The notes under the pieces: generated by a model
What the model was told of the DNA's origin: nothing
Seen by the model: the letters and a program-made list of their open reading frames with translations, nothing else
Database searches by the model: none
Translations under genes and position numbers: made by a program
Part shown: in pieces, positions 1-11,363 of the stretch
Layout: every line of letters starts with the position of its first letter
Numbering within the stretch: position 1 is the first letter of the stretch
Source of the DNA: Mytilus galloprovincialis
Taxonomy: Eukaryota > Mollusca > Bivalvia > Mytilida > Mytilidae
Assembly: GCF_965363235.1 (NCBI RefSeq)
Contig: NC_134840.1
Span: 1,054,001-1,118,000, forward strand
Reading direction: 5' to 3'
DNA length: 64,000 nt

Positions 1-488
1 TCGATATTAAACGTAAAACTCTAAGTTATACAAGGTCTGCTAAAAAAATTAAATGTTTCTGTAGATATTTAAATACGTAATTCTCATCTTCTAAATTAAG
101 TGCCGATTTTTGTCATCGTATTCCGCAAAACAAATTTGCACGCTGAATTCGATAGCACGGTATTTACTAATCATCAAATTAAGTCAGCCTTTTTTTTTTA
201 AAATGATATGCATTTGCTTAGTAAATGAATGTTTTTCATTGGATAATTTAACAGTTTTTCCTATTTATTATATTCTTTGGAAAGATTGAGTTCAAACTTG
301 TGTATCTTTGCTTTTTGTGACAAGTATATATAAGACTATTTCGCCGAAGTTGTATGTCTGCGACATAATACAAATTCTAAAAACTGTGAGAATCTGATTA
401 TTTTGTTAAATAATTTGAAATAGAAAAATACGCATAAATTTATTTTAGGTTAATATAAAATGTAACAACAACAACAACAAAATCTTAC

Positions 489-536
489 CAGTGCACAAAA
501 GAATACAAGAAGCCCAACTCCAAAGACATACTTCAT
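489..536 (-). CDS. First coding exon of a secreted protein (signal peptide), gene runs off left edge
   Basis: On the minus strand an ATG at 536-534 opens 16 codons, MKYVFGVGLLVFFCAL, and is followed at once by a good 5' splice site (CTG|GTAAGA, GT at 488-487). The peptide has a lysine followed by an unbroken hydrophobic stretch, as in a signal peptide. A TATA box sits about 45 bases upstream, which would leave a short 5' UTR. This layout (TATA, short UTR, tiny first exon holding only the signal peptide) is common for small secreted proteins, including bivalve defence peptides, but nothing here identifies the mature product. No convincing second exon is visible in positions 1-488, so the rest is probably outside the window. 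Confidence 0.5.
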
Positions 537-580
537 TTTGGGAAATTAAATTTTTTTACTTGTGCTTTCAACTTAACTTG

Positions 581-590
581 TATATATATA
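581..590 (-). promoter_or_regulatory. TATA box for the signal-peptide exon
   Basis: A run TATATATATA lies 45-54 bases upstream of the ATG at 536 on the minus strand, the right distance for a start site near 555. Simple TA runs are common in this window, so the call depends on the adjoining exon. Confidence 0.4.
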
Positions 591-1204
591 CCCGTGTATT
601 GACTGCTATAATAACAATCTTTATTAACTTAAGTTGATTAATTTCCAGTGTTGATAATAGTCATATTTAGGTATCTAAACGCCATAAACATTGAACACAT
701 CAATCCGAAGTAATAAATGATAAGGCGTATTATTACAGGACCAAAGTTATAGTTATTCTATTGAGTCGATCTCCTAGTTAAACACTCTATCAAGATTTGT
801 GGTACCAATCCTATCATGGGATTCTATTTTAGAATCACCTCCAACTTTAGACGATTACTTAGTTGTTAAATATATATAAATCATTTTACAGATAAAATTT
901 GACTAAAAAAAAAGAGTTTTATTTCAATCATGGTCAAAGCTGTTCTGTACTTATCGTTTGTATGATATAAATTAACAGTTAATTTACAGAAGGCGCACTT
1001 ATGTGATCTCGCCACATAATGGTTAATATTATTTACAATTGTAATACTTTCTTCACTTGCTTGTTCAATAAACTGTTATAACAGAGATATGTCTCGCATT
1101 TTGGTAATTTTGACATATATGAAGTGTACTTTTATAAATTTATGCCATTATGTGCTTCTTTGTTACATATATGTTTTTTTTTTGTGATTAAGATTATAAA
1201 ATTC
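591..1204. other. No gene seen
   Basis: AT-rich DNA without a supported reading frame, RNA gene or tandem repeat. Confidence 0.5.
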
Positions 1205-1485
1205 ACCTATTATGTCTGTTTGCCTAGTTCACGCTTCGTTGTCAATGGAATTTAATGCGACTGTCATACAAGTGAGAGGTTTAGCTAGCTATAAATCCAG
1301 GTTCAATCAACCATTTTCTACATAAGAAAATGCCTGTCCCAAGTCAGGAATATGACAGTTGTTATCCATTCGTTTGATGTGTTTGAGCTTTTGATTTTGC
1401 CATTTGATTAGGGACTTTCCGTTTTAACTTTTCCTCAGAGATTAGTATTTATGTGATTTTACTTATTGTTTTTACCCTTGAATAA
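1205..1485 (+). repeat. Dispersed repeat R5, copy 1
   Basis: A ~250-base block running from TTATGTCTGTTT through GAGAGGTTTAGCTAGCTATA, AAGTCAGGAATATGACAGTT and TTTTGCCATTTGATTA to GTGATTTTACTT. The same order of blocks recurs near 33555, 37665, 44080, 53500, 55700 and 63880, with truncated pieces near 51690 and 55125. No coding capacity. It may be the 3' untranslated end of a retroelement, because the copies near 55 kb lie just downstream of a reverse-transcriptase fragment. Confidence 0.75.
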
Positions 1486-1743
1486 AACCGGTCAGTTTAT
1501 TTCAGACTTTATGATAGTTGTATCAAAGCAGTCACTTAACGATAAACGTATACAATGCTTGTTCTTCTACATCTAATTTACATGTAATTTGTAAATGTGA
1601 CAATGACCGGAGTCATACTTAGGCGAGGTCGACAGGTGCCCGAGACCTCTTTATGGAGCTAGATTTATGGGTAATTTAGAGTTTTTAGCGGTTCCTCTCC
1701 GAACTTTATATACTTTGTGGACTCGTGTCAAAATAACCGGTTC

Positions 1744-1813
1744 ATTCAACCTATGCCAACATTTTAAAATTTAGGTATAAAATAGTATGAAAAAATGTTG
1801 GCATAGGTTGAAT
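1744..1813. repeat. Perfect 22-bp inverted repeat (hairpin)
   Basis: Positions 1744-1765 and 1792-1813 are perfect reverse complements (arm begins ATTCAACCTATGCC) separated by 26 bases. Either a short foldback element or a transcribable hairpin. No second copy was noticed in the window. Confidence 0.8.
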
Positions 1814-2139
1814 AATTTGTTACAGATTAAGTGTTATAAAACATAAATTGATTAGGGGCAAAACAATTTACAATGAGTTAATGTATATTTGAAGGCTTAC
1901 ATTTAGTTCATGTCCATCATTACATTTACTATAACATAAAATCATTCACATAAACATTTATCTGTGAATTTTCAATATTAAGTGGTTGATAAATAAAAGG
2001 AATACTAACACAGACCAAAATTCGAACCATGTGATACGCCAATCTTATTTTGCACATAACATTAGAAATCTTAACTTGTTGTAATCGTTCAAATATAAGT
2101 ATGACTTTCTCTTCAACTTCGTACTTTATTTGGCCCTTT

Positions 2140-2245
2140 TAACTTTTTTGGATTCGAGCGTCACTGATGAGTCTTTTGTAGACGAAACGCGCGTCTGGCG
2201 TATATAAAAAAATTTAGTCCTGGTATCTATGATGAGTTTATTTAA
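2140..2245 (-). repeat. Dispersed repeat R1, partial, minus orientation
   Basis: Carries the reverse complement of the R1 core (GACGAAACGCGCGTCTGGCG) and ends with CTGGTATCTATGATGAGTTT, the reversed R1 terminus. Confidence 0.7.
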
Positions 2246-2399
2246 CTAGTCTGGATAAGTCTGGACAAAAACTACAGACCAGAGTATATGATCTTAATAA
2301 TCCAATTGTTACTACAACTGCGCCTGTAACAATTTTGTACCAAGTTGTTTTCAGTTTTAGCCGAATTGACTTAGTTTCTGTAACTTAATTATCATTTAA

Positions 2400-2700
2400 G
2401 CAGACGCAGTGGTTGTTATTGGTTCATAGTTATCAATGGTACCAGGATTGTAATTCAGTACACCAGACGCAGTGGTTGTTATTGGTTCATAGTTATCAAT
2501 GGTACCAGGATTGTAATTCAGTACACCAGACGCGCGTTTCGTCTACATAAGACTCATCAGTGACGCTCATATCAAAATATTTATAAAGCCAATCAAGTAC
2601 AAAGTTGAAGAGGATTGAGGATCCAAAATTCCAAAAAGTTGTGCCAAATACGGCTAAGGTAATATATTCCTGAGGTAGTCTGACATATTTGTTTTTCATT
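2400..2700 (+). repeat. Dispersed repeat R1, variant copy with a 62-bp head duplication
   Basis: The segment beginning CAGACGCAGTGGTTGTTATT is present twice in tandem (about 2402-2463 and 2464-2525). It is followed by the R1 core CGCGCGTTTCGTCTAC at 2531 and the body through CGGCTAAGGTAATATATTCC. Confidence 0.7.
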
Positions 2701-2905
2701 GTTTTGTTATAATCAGGCCGTTAATTTTCTAGTTTGAGTTACTTCACATTTTCGTATGGAGGGGCCCTTTTTTAGCCGACTATATATGGTATGAGTATTT
2801 CTCGTTGTTGTAGGCTGTACGGTGGCCTATAATTGCTTATATTTGCTTATTTGAAATCTGATGGAAAGATGTCTCATTGACAATCATACCGTGTCCTCTT
2901 ATTTT
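2701..2905 (+). repeat. Dispersed repeat R4, copy 1
   Basis: Contains AGGCCGTTAATTTTCTAGTT, a TAGCCGACTAT block and GTCTCATTGACAATCATACC, ending in a T-rich tail. Diverged copies lie near 33255 and 51345. Noncoding; it looks like a short interspersed element or the 3' end of a retroposon. Confidence 0.65.
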
Positions 2906-3041
2906 TCCAAAAAATCATCGAAAACGTCTAATATCTTACGGTTGTTATTGACTTTTGATTTAAAAACATTGTAAGGGTTTCGCGAGACTCTATGTTCAAA
3001 TATATGTTTAAAACAATTAAGTGAATGATTAAAATTAGAGT

Positions 3042-3110
3042 GCTACCTCTTGATTAGGATGAAGCTACCTCTTGATTAGGATGAAGCTACCTCTTGATTA
3101 GGATGAAGCT
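3042..3110. repeat. Three tandem copies of a 22-bp unit
   Basis: GCTACCTCTTGATTAGGATG plus AA is repeated three times with no mismatch. Confidence 0.9.
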
Positions 3111-3170
3111 TAGATATAATAGGAATGTTCACAAAGTTATTGATGTCTAAAAACCAAACAAACCTAGAAA

Positions 3171-3575
3171 TAATCTAAATAAACTCATAGATACCAGGAC
3201 TGAAATTTTACACTTACGCCAGACGCGCGTTTCGTCTACAAAGGTCTCATCAGTGACGCTCGAATAAAAAAATATTTTAAAAGTTCAAATAAAGTACGAA
3301 ATTGAAGAGCAATTAGGACTAACAATTCCTAAAAGTTATGCCATATACAGCTAAGGTAATCTATTCCTGAGGTAGAAAAACCTTAGTATTCCAAAAATTC
3401 TAATTTTTGTTAACAGTTAATCTATTATTATGAACATTTCAATGATAACTCAAGTCAACACAACAGTGCTGACTACTGGGCTGGTGATACCCTCGGGGGA
3501 ATAAATCTCCACCAGCAGTGACATCGACCCAGTGGTTGTAAATAAACTCATCATAGATACCAGGACTAAAATTTT
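3171..3575 (+). repeat. Dispersed repeat R1, near full length
   Basis: Runs from CTCATAGATACCAGGACT through the core CAGACGCGCGTTTCGTCTAC, the GTTGAAGAGCA block, GCTGACTACTGGGCTGGTGA and CACCAGCAGTGACATCGACC, then again ends in CTCATCATAGATACCAGGAC. So each monomer is bounded by the same terminal motif. Confidence 0.8.
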
Positions 3576-5092
3576 AACACCCTACGCTAATGCTTGCTGC
3601 ATATATATCATAGCATTTATCCGACAAATATAAGGGAAAGGGAGGGATCACGACGATGCTTCATGTTAAGTTTCATAAAATTTAACGAAGGTTTTTCCAA
3701 AAAAATCGTTGTCTTAAAACTAACGGGTTTTAATGCTCGACATTTTGTCTCCCGCTGCTTTTTCTTGGTCGCTAAGAATAAAATTCAAGTTTTATTTGAA
3801 TCAGATATTCTAGGTGAGTAGATTCCCCAAGTGCCTTTCTCCATCCAATCCCCCCACTCCCCCATCTCCGAAAATCAAGGATTGTCCCCTTATGATCAAT
3901 AAAAAAATAATCAATTGAAGAAATCAAATGTTTTCCATTTTCAAATATTTACTAACATTTGCCTATTATGTAATTATAATGCATTTTGTTTTTAATTATG
4001 TAGTTTCGTCTAAATATCACTGAGGGAAAATTCATAACAATTTACCGTCTTGCAGATTGCTGTGGTTAATATTAGCAGTTATATGTCTTAATAAAGTTTC
4101 ATTAACTTATCTTAGTACAAGTTAGGCTCGGTAGGGGAACCCTTCACTTTATTTTTACATAAGTAGGTTTGATCGTGGTCGACAAGTAATGATAAACTAA
4201 AGTCATATGAATGAATAGTCCCCGAACCTGATATGTTCTTAAAATTAGTCTGCAATTCGCTCTATTTCAGTTTTTTACTCAATTGTATGTGATATATTTT
4301 ATTGATTTTGTTTTTACTCCATTTCATGTGATGTATATTATGTATATTTTTTCATACGACGGATAACATAATGTCATTGCAATATGATATTATATATAAG
4401 GTATCATATTTTTTCATTGTCGTTATTCGTACGAAGTCGCGTGGTTTTTATAAAAGAACGAAATGGAAAAAATGGGAAAGCTCATGTTGTAACTGGAAGA
4501 CAGACCATTAGTGGCAAAATGTATGTCAGAGAAGTTCTAATTAGATGTCCATTTAACAGAAGGAAAACCATGTTATAATTAAAATTACTCGTTGTCTAAT
4601 GTAGTCGAATCGAGGATGACAACGAAAGTATGGCAAACTAATGCTATCAGAAAACGACTTAATTATAGAGATAAAATAACCTTATCTGATTACGGTGACG
4701 AAATAGTACATGTACCGAGGTCAACAAGATCTGTTAAGGACCACATTTTACAGCATTGTATCTCGTGTCCTATGTTACAACGAATACGGGCATTTGTAGA
4801 ACAATTCTAGGCTGTGAAAAACGCACAAATTGAATGAACAACACAGAGTTTAAACAGTTATGATGACCTTCTCTGACAGAATATTCTTTTATAAAAAAAA
4901 ATGTCAATCATCAGCATGTTTAGTTTATGATCTCAGCGTTTGATCATTTCTGTGAAAGGAACTATTACTTATCATTATGACAAGGAATACATAGTATTTA
5001 TTATTATTATAATAAGGAATAAAAGACAAATAACTTTGGGATACATTTTCTTTTCTCATTTTCTGTCATTAGAGTAATGCAATATTTTATAA
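3576..5092. other. No supported gene
   Basis: Short open frames of 60-75 codons exist at 3594, 4384 and 4592, but none has a recognisable domain, splice context or repeat-independent support. AT-rich. Confidence 0.4.
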
Positions 5093-5846
5093 CATTAAAC
5101 TCATCATAGATACCAGGACTAAATTTAGTATATACGCAAGACGCGCGTTTCGTCTACAAAAGACTCATCAGTGACGCTCGAACCCCAAAAAGTTAAAAAG
5201 GCCAAATAAAATACGAAGTTGAAGAGCATTGAAAACCAAAATTCCTAAAAGTTTTGCCAAATACATCTAAGGTGATCTATGCCTGTGGTAGAAAAGCCTT
5301 AGTGTTTCAAAAAAATCAAAAATTTGTAAACAGTAAATTTATAAATATAACCATATCAATGACAATTCATGTCAGCACAAAAAGGGCTGACTACTGGGCT
5401 TGTGATACCCTCGGAGAAATAAATCTCCACCAGCAGTGGCACCGACCCAGTGGTTGTAAACTCATCATAGATACCAGGACTAAATTTAGTACATACGCCA
5501 GACGCGCGTTTCGTCTACAAAAGAGTCATCAGTGACGCTCGAATCCAAAAAAGTTAAAAAGGCCAAATAAAATACGAAGTTGAAGAGCATTGAGAACCAA
5601 AATTCCTAAAAGTTTTGCCAAATACAGCTAAGGTGATCTATGCCTGAGGTAGAAAAGCCTTAGTATTTCAAAAAATTCAAAAATTTGTAAACAGTAAATT
5701 TATAAATATAACCATATCAATGACACAAAAAGTGCTGACTACTGGGCTTGTGATACTCTCGGGGAAATAAATCTCCACCAGCAGTGGCATCGACCCAGTG
5801 GTTTTAAATAAACTCATCATAGATACCAGGACTAAATTTAGTATAT
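5093..5846 (+). repeat. Two tandem R1 monomers (~360 bp each)
   Basis: The terminal motif CTCATCATAGATACCAGGAC occurs at about 5099, 5461 and 5815, giving head-to-tail units of roughly 362 and 354 bases. Each holds the CGCGCGTTTCGTCTAC core and the CACCAGCAGTGGCA block. So R1 is both dispersed and locally tandem. Confidence 0.85.
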
Positions 5847-5867
5847 TTCTATAAGTATTTATATACC

Positions 5868-6362
5868 TCACGAATAGTTTACCTTAGCTGTAAAACTTTT
5901 GGAATTTTCGGTCCTCACAATGCACTTCAACCTCGTAGTTTATTTTGCCTTTTAATTTGCCTTTCTTTGATTCGAGCCTCACTGATGAGTCTTTTGTAGA
6001 CGAAACGTCTGGCGCAAATACAAAACTTCAATCTTAGTTTTATTACAACCACTGGGTCGATGCCACTGCTAGTGGAGTTTTTATCACCAGCCCAGTACTC
6101 TGCACTTCTGTGCTGACATGAATTATCATTGATAAGTTGATAATTATAAATTAACTGTTTGCAAATTTCGAATTTGGAAATACTGAGGCTTTTCTTCACC
6201 ATGCACAGATTAGCCTTAGCTGTATTTGACAAAACTTAAAGAAATATTTGGTCCTCATTGCTCTGCAACTTCGTTTTTTATTGGCCTTTTAAACTTTCTA
6301 TGATTCGAGCGTCTAATGAGTCTTTTGTAGACGAAACAAGCGTCTGATGCAAATACACAATT
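5868..6362 (-). repeat. Dispersed repeat R1, minus orientation
   Basis: Reversed core at ~5985-6015 (CTTTTGTAGACGAAACGTCT), a reversed CACTGGGTCGATGCCACTGC block at ~6051 and a second reversed core at ~6318-6352. Its right end flows directly into the 37-bp array. Confidence 0.75.
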
Positions 6363-7731
6363 TCATATCCTGGTTATCTATGAGGAGTTTATTTACATTT
6401 CATATCCTGGTTATCTATGAGGAGTTTATTTACATTTCATATCCTGGTTATCTATGAGGAGTTTATTTACATTTCATATCCTGGTTATCTATGAGGAGTT
6501 TATTTACATTTCATACCCTGGTTATCTACGAGGAGTTTATTTACATTTCATATCCTGGTTATCTATGAGGAGTTTATTTACATTTCATATCCTGGTTATC
6601 TATGAGGAGTTTATTTACATTTCAAATCCTGGTTATCTATGAGGAGTTTATTTACATTTCATATCCTGGTTATCTATGAGGAGTTTATTTATATTTCATA
6701 TCCTGGTTATCTACGAGGAGTTTATTTACATTTCATATCCTGGTTATCTATGATGAGTCTATTTACATTTCATATCCTGGTTATCTATGAGGAGTTTATT
6801 TACATTTCATATCCTGGTTATCTATGAGGAGTTTATTTACATTTCATATCCTGGTTATCTATGAGGAGTTTATTTACATTTCATATCCTGGTTATCTATG
6901 AGGAGTTTATTTATATTTCATATCCTGGTTATCTATGAGGAGTTTATTTATATTTCATATCCTGGTTATCTACGAGGAGTTTATTTACATTTCATATCCT
7001 GGTTATCTATGATGAGTCTATTTACATTTCATATCCTGGTTATCTATGAGGAGTTTATTTACATTTCATATCCTGGTTATCTATGAGGAGTTTATTTACA
7101 TTTCATATCCTGGTTATCTATGAGGAGTTTATTTACATTTCATATCCTGGTTATCTATGAGGAGTTTATTTATATTTCATATCCTGGTTATCTATGAGGA
7201 GTTTATTTACATTTCATATCCTGGTTATCTATGAGGAGTTTATTTACTTTCATATCCTGGTTATCTATGAGGAGTTTATTTACATTTCATATCCTGGTTA
7301 TCTATGATGAGTTTATTTATATTTCATATCCTGGTTATCTATGAGGAGTCTATTTATATTTCATATCCTGGTTATCTATGAGGAGTTTATTTACATTTCA
7401 TATCCTGGTTATCTATGAGGAGTTTATTTACATTTCATATCCTGGTTATCTATGATGAGTTTATTTACATTTCATATCCTGGTTATCTATGAGGAGTTTA
7501 TTTACATTTCATATCCTGGTTATCTATGATGAGTTTATTTACATTTCATATCCTGGTTATCTATGAGGAGTTTATTTACATTTCATATCCTGGTTATCTA
7601 TGAGGAGTTTATTTACATTTCATATCCTGGTTATCTATGAGGAGTTTATTTACATTTCATACCCTGGTTATCTACGAGGAGTTTATTTACATTTCATATC
7701 CTGGTTATCTATGATGAGTTTATTTACATTT
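6361..7731. repeat. 37-bp minisatellite, about 37 copies
   Basis: The unit contains TTTCATATCCTGGTTATCTA then TGAGGAGTTTATTTACA, period exactly 37. Copies are nearly identical apart from GAGGAG/GATGAG and TACATTT/TATATTT variants, so the array is young. The unit is the reversed terminal motif of R1 (CTGGTATCTATGATGAGTTT with an added T), and the array begins where the minus-oriented R1 copy ends. Open frames with a 37-residue period run through it only because 37 is not a multiple of 3 and the unit lacks stops in most phases. Confidence 0.95.
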
Positions 7732-7889
7732 TCCAACTGAACAACAGTTTAAAGACTGACTTTTTATTCTATCTTTTTTTTCTAGATTCCGCATTTAGCA
7801 TCAATTTGATATTTCGTCTTGAAATTTATAATGATCGGTTGTATAATCTGATAATCTAAGCCGTTTTACGAACTGCGACGAATTAAAAA

Positions 7890-8090
7890 ATATATAAAGG
7901 GGGGGCTAGGGGTTTAACTGTTATGCTGTTATGTGGCAATTTAATTCTTTGTTATCTGTTATTTTGAAAATATATTTTCTGTTAGCTGTTATTGTCTTAT
8001 TCTTTGTTAGCTGTTATTCGGCTATTAGTGTTTTGTTATCTGTTATTGTGATAATGTATTTTGCTGTTAACTGTTATTGAAAATTGGAAT
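7890..8090. repeat. Degenerate TTGTTATCTGTTATT-type repeat
   Basis: At least five irregular copies of a CTGTTAT-containing unit follow a G-run. The opposite orientation (AACAGATAACA) occurs at 10963-11075, so the pair brackets the first hairpin-headed element. Not a clean terminal inverted repeat. Confidence 0.5.
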
Positions 8091-8905
8091 GTTAGCATTT
8101 TTTTTGACAGCCAATATTCGGTAGAAATTGAAGATCATTGGACATTGGGGTCTACCACTACTAATATGTTTGTCCCGTATTCAGAGAAGGATTCCATTAA
8201 CATTTGATCACATTTACCCATCACAGAAGTGAGGTCCAGGACAATTCAAGTATATCTTATGATTATTCTTTGTAATAAATTCCATTTTTTTATGAATGTG
8301 TATTTAGAATTATCTTAATTTTTTGTATGAGAATAATGTTCCTTGTTTCCCGTACGAACATATTAAATTAAAAATAATTATTAATATGACAAAAAGGAAA
8401 ACATATGGCCAGGAATATCTGACAAGGATCTCAATTAAGGACTAGGTCCTAACAATCAGTTAACCTTTTATATAATATGTTACATAGACTCAGCTCTGAT
8501 TCTTTTCAAAGCAGAACCAAATGCATTGTACAATGAAAGTTCCAACTATGTACTTGGGTTTGAAGCTGCACATAACCCATTACAAACAAAGATTTCTTTT
8601 GTTTCAAGCCACTGTTTCCCTACTAAACTTTGTATTCTACTTACTAGTACACTTGGTACAATCAAAAACCTCAGCTGATAAAAAATTGTTCAAAAAAGGC
8701 CTTTGAAAATAGGGAAATAAATTGCTTTTGGGGTGTCAAAATTCGTTCGAAGTACTTGATAAATTGCATGCTTATAATTGGTGCTTTTGATTTTGCTACC
8801 CTATATACCATTTTGCCTCATAGTCTTATTAAGAAAAATTCACACACCTCATTAAATGGTAATTTAGAAAAAGTCGGAATATTCAAACTCTTTTAGGTCA
8901 TTTTT
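8091..8905. other. No gene seen
   Basis: One 61-codon open frame at 8521 has no recognisable feature. Otherwise AT-rich noncoding DNA. Confidence 0.45.
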
Positions 8906-10900
8906 AGCTCACCTGGCCTAAAGGGCCAAGTGAGCTTTTCTCATCTCTTGGCGTCCGGCGTCCGGCGTCCGGCGTCGTCCGGCGTCGTCCGTCGTCCGTC
9001 GTTCGTCGTCGTCGTTAACTTTTACAAAAATCTTCTCCTCTGAAACTACTGGGCCAAATTAAATCAAACTTGGCCACAATCATCATTGGGGTATCTAGTT
9101 TAAAAAATGTGTCCGGTGACCCGGCCAACCATCCAAGATGGCCGCCATGGCTAAAAATAGAACATAGGGGTAAAATGCAGTTTTTGGCTTATAACTCAAA
9201 AACCAAAGCATTTAGAGCAAATCTGACACGAGGTAGAATTGTTAAACAGGTGAAGATCTATCTGCCCTGAAATTTTCAGATGAATCAGATAACTCGTTGT
9301 TGGGTTGCTGCCCCTGAATTAGTAATTTTAAGGAAATTTTGCTGTTTTTGGTTATTATCTTGAATATTATTATAGATAGAGATAAACAGTAACAGCAATA
9401 ATGTTCAGCAAAGTAAGATTTACAAATAAGTCAACATGACTGAAATGGTCAGTTGATCCCTTTAGGAGTTATTGCCCTTTATAGTCAATTATTAACCATT
9501 TTTCGTAAATCTTAGTAATATTTTACAAAAATCTTCTCCTCTGAAACTACTTGGCCAAATTAATCCAAACTTGGCCACAATCATCTTTTGGGTTAGTAGT
9601 TTGAAAAATGTGTCCGGTGACCCGGCCATCCAACCAAGATGGCCACTATGGCTAAAAATAGAACATGGGGTAAAATGCAGTTTTTGGCTTATAACTCAAA
9701 ACCAAAGCATAAAATTGTTTATCAGTACAAGATCTATCTGCCCTGAAATTTTCAGATGAATCGGACAACCCGTTGTTGGGTTGCTGGCCCTGAATAAGTA
9801 ATTTTAAGGAAACTTTGCTCTTTTTGGTTATTATCTTGAATATTATTATAGATAGAGATAAACTATAAGCAGCAATAATAAAATTGAGAATGGAAATGGG
9901 GAATGTGTCAAAGAGACAACAACCCGACCAAATAAAAAACAACAGCAGAGGGTCACCAACAGGTCTTCAATGTAGCGAGAAATTCCCGCACTCGGAGGCG
10001 TCCTTCAGCTGGCCCCTAAACAAATATATACTAGTCCAGTGATAATGAACGCCATACTAATTTCCAAATTGTACACAAGAAACTAAAATTAAAATAATAC
10101 AAGACTAACAAAGGCCAGAGGCTCCTGACTTGGGACAGGCGCAAAAATGCGGCGGGGTTAAACATGTTTGTGAGATCTCAACCCTCCCCCTATACCTCTA
10201 ACCAATGTAGAAAAGTAAAATAATGTTCAGCAAAGTAAGATTTACAAATAAGTCTACATGACTGAAATGGTCAGATGACCCCTTTAGGAGTTATTGCCCT
10301 TTATAGTCAATTTTTAACCATTTTTCGTAAATCTTAGTAATCTTTTACAAAAATCTTCTCCTCTGAAACTACTTGGCCAAATTAATCCAAACTTGGCCAC
10401 AATCATCTTTTGGGTTAGTAGTTTGAAAAATGTGTCCGGGGACCCAGTCATCCAACCAAGATGGCCGCCATGGCTAAAAATAGAACATGGGGTAAAATGC
10501 AGTTTTTGGCTTATAACTCAAAACCCAAAGCATTTAGAGCAAATCTGACATGGGATTAAAAAATTTATCAGGTCAACATTTATCTGCGCTGAAATTTTTA
10601 GATGAATCGGACAACCCGTTGTTGGGTTGCTGACCCTGAATTGTTAGTTTTAAGGAAATTTTGCTGTTTTTGGTCATTATCTTGAATTTTATTATTGATA
10701 GAGATAAACAGTAACAGCAATAATGTTCAACAAAGTAAGATTTACAAATAAGTCAACATGACCGAAAATGGTCCCTTAGAAGTTATTGTTCTTTATAGTC
10801 AATTTTTAACAATTTTCATAAAATTTGTAAATTTTTACTAACATTTTCCACTGAAACTAATGGGCCAAGTTCATTATAGATAGAGAATATACATATATAT
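8906..10900 (+). mobile_element. Hairpin-headed modular element (family I), copy E1, tail missing
   Basis: The head is a long palindrome at 8906-8936 (AGCTCACCTGGCC, short loop, GGCCAAGTGAGCT). It is followed by a GTCCGGC/GTCGTC-rich stretch (8950-9015) and then ~500-bp modules, each opening with ACAAAAATCTTCTCCTCTGA (near 9024, 9527, 10347). The modules contain CCAAACTTGGCCACAATCAT, AAGATGGCCGCCATGG, TTGTTGGGTTGCTGCCCCTG and CAGCAATAATGTTCAGCAAA. The expected tail hairpin is absent and the copy stops near 10880-10900. I know such sequences to be widespread in molluscs but cannot name a classified family. Confidence 0.8.
9880..10218. mobile_element. Short interspersed element R3 inserted in E1, 6-bp target duplication
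   Basis: The module sequence GCAATAATGTTCAGC is split by 339 foreign bases flanked by AATAAT on both sides (9874-9879 and 10219-10224). The insert starts AAAATTGAGAATGGAAATGG and ends CCAATGTAGAAAAGTAAA. A second copy lies at 31740-32088 with the same ends. No coding capacity, no clear terminal inverted repeats. Confidence 0.85.
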
Positions 10901-10962
10901 ACCAATTACTCTTTGATACTTTGGAATTTTTTCAGTTTTCATCTCTACGGCATTGCTTTATA

Positions 10963-11075
10963 GGGGGGCAAGGGGGGTCCCAATAACAGCAAAACAGCAA
11001 ATTGATTTGGCTCATAACAGATAACAAGGAATTAAAATGGACAAAAACAGATAACAGTAAATGAAATATTAAAAT
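10963..11075. repeat. Degenerate AACAGATAACA-type repeat
   Basis: Three or four copies of AACAGCA/AACAGATAACA after a G-run. The reverse orientation of the block at 7890-8090. Confidence 0.5.
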
Positions 11076-11363
11076 AATTCAGTCTTTGACAAATCAGTAT
11101 TTCTTGTTACGGATATAATCCTTTGTAATGCATTTCATTTTCTATGACTATGTTTTTAGTATTAATTTATGTATCTAGAATGTGTTTAAATTACTACTCA
11201 ATATATTATAATATTTTGTATACGCTCGTTTACGGAACGTATTATGGTATACTGTTGTACGTCTGTCGTCAACATGTCGGTATTAACTCAAAAACTCTTT
11301 CACCAATTTGCATTAAACTTTGGGAAATTGTTTAATATTTCTATTGACGTGAGCTCCCTTTTT

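Noticed and set aside
4384..4810. Two adjacent short frames that looked like a small gene
   Set aside because: No domain, no splice sites in phase, no promoter and no similarity I can recognise.
6454..7086. Long repeat-coded frames with a 37-residue period in the 37-bp array
   Set aside because: They follow from the unit having few stops; the same peptide returns every 111 bases in shifted phases and stops recur in each frame. No splice or start context.
6363..7731. CRISPR-like array of regular repeats
   Set aside because: Units are contiguous with no unique spacers, and the genome is eukaryotic.
7890..11075. The TGTTATCTG and AACAGATAACA blocks as terminal inverted repeats of a 3.2-kb element
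   Set aside because: The order of sub-blocks within them is not mirrored, so they do not pair as true arms; similarity is limited to the short unit.
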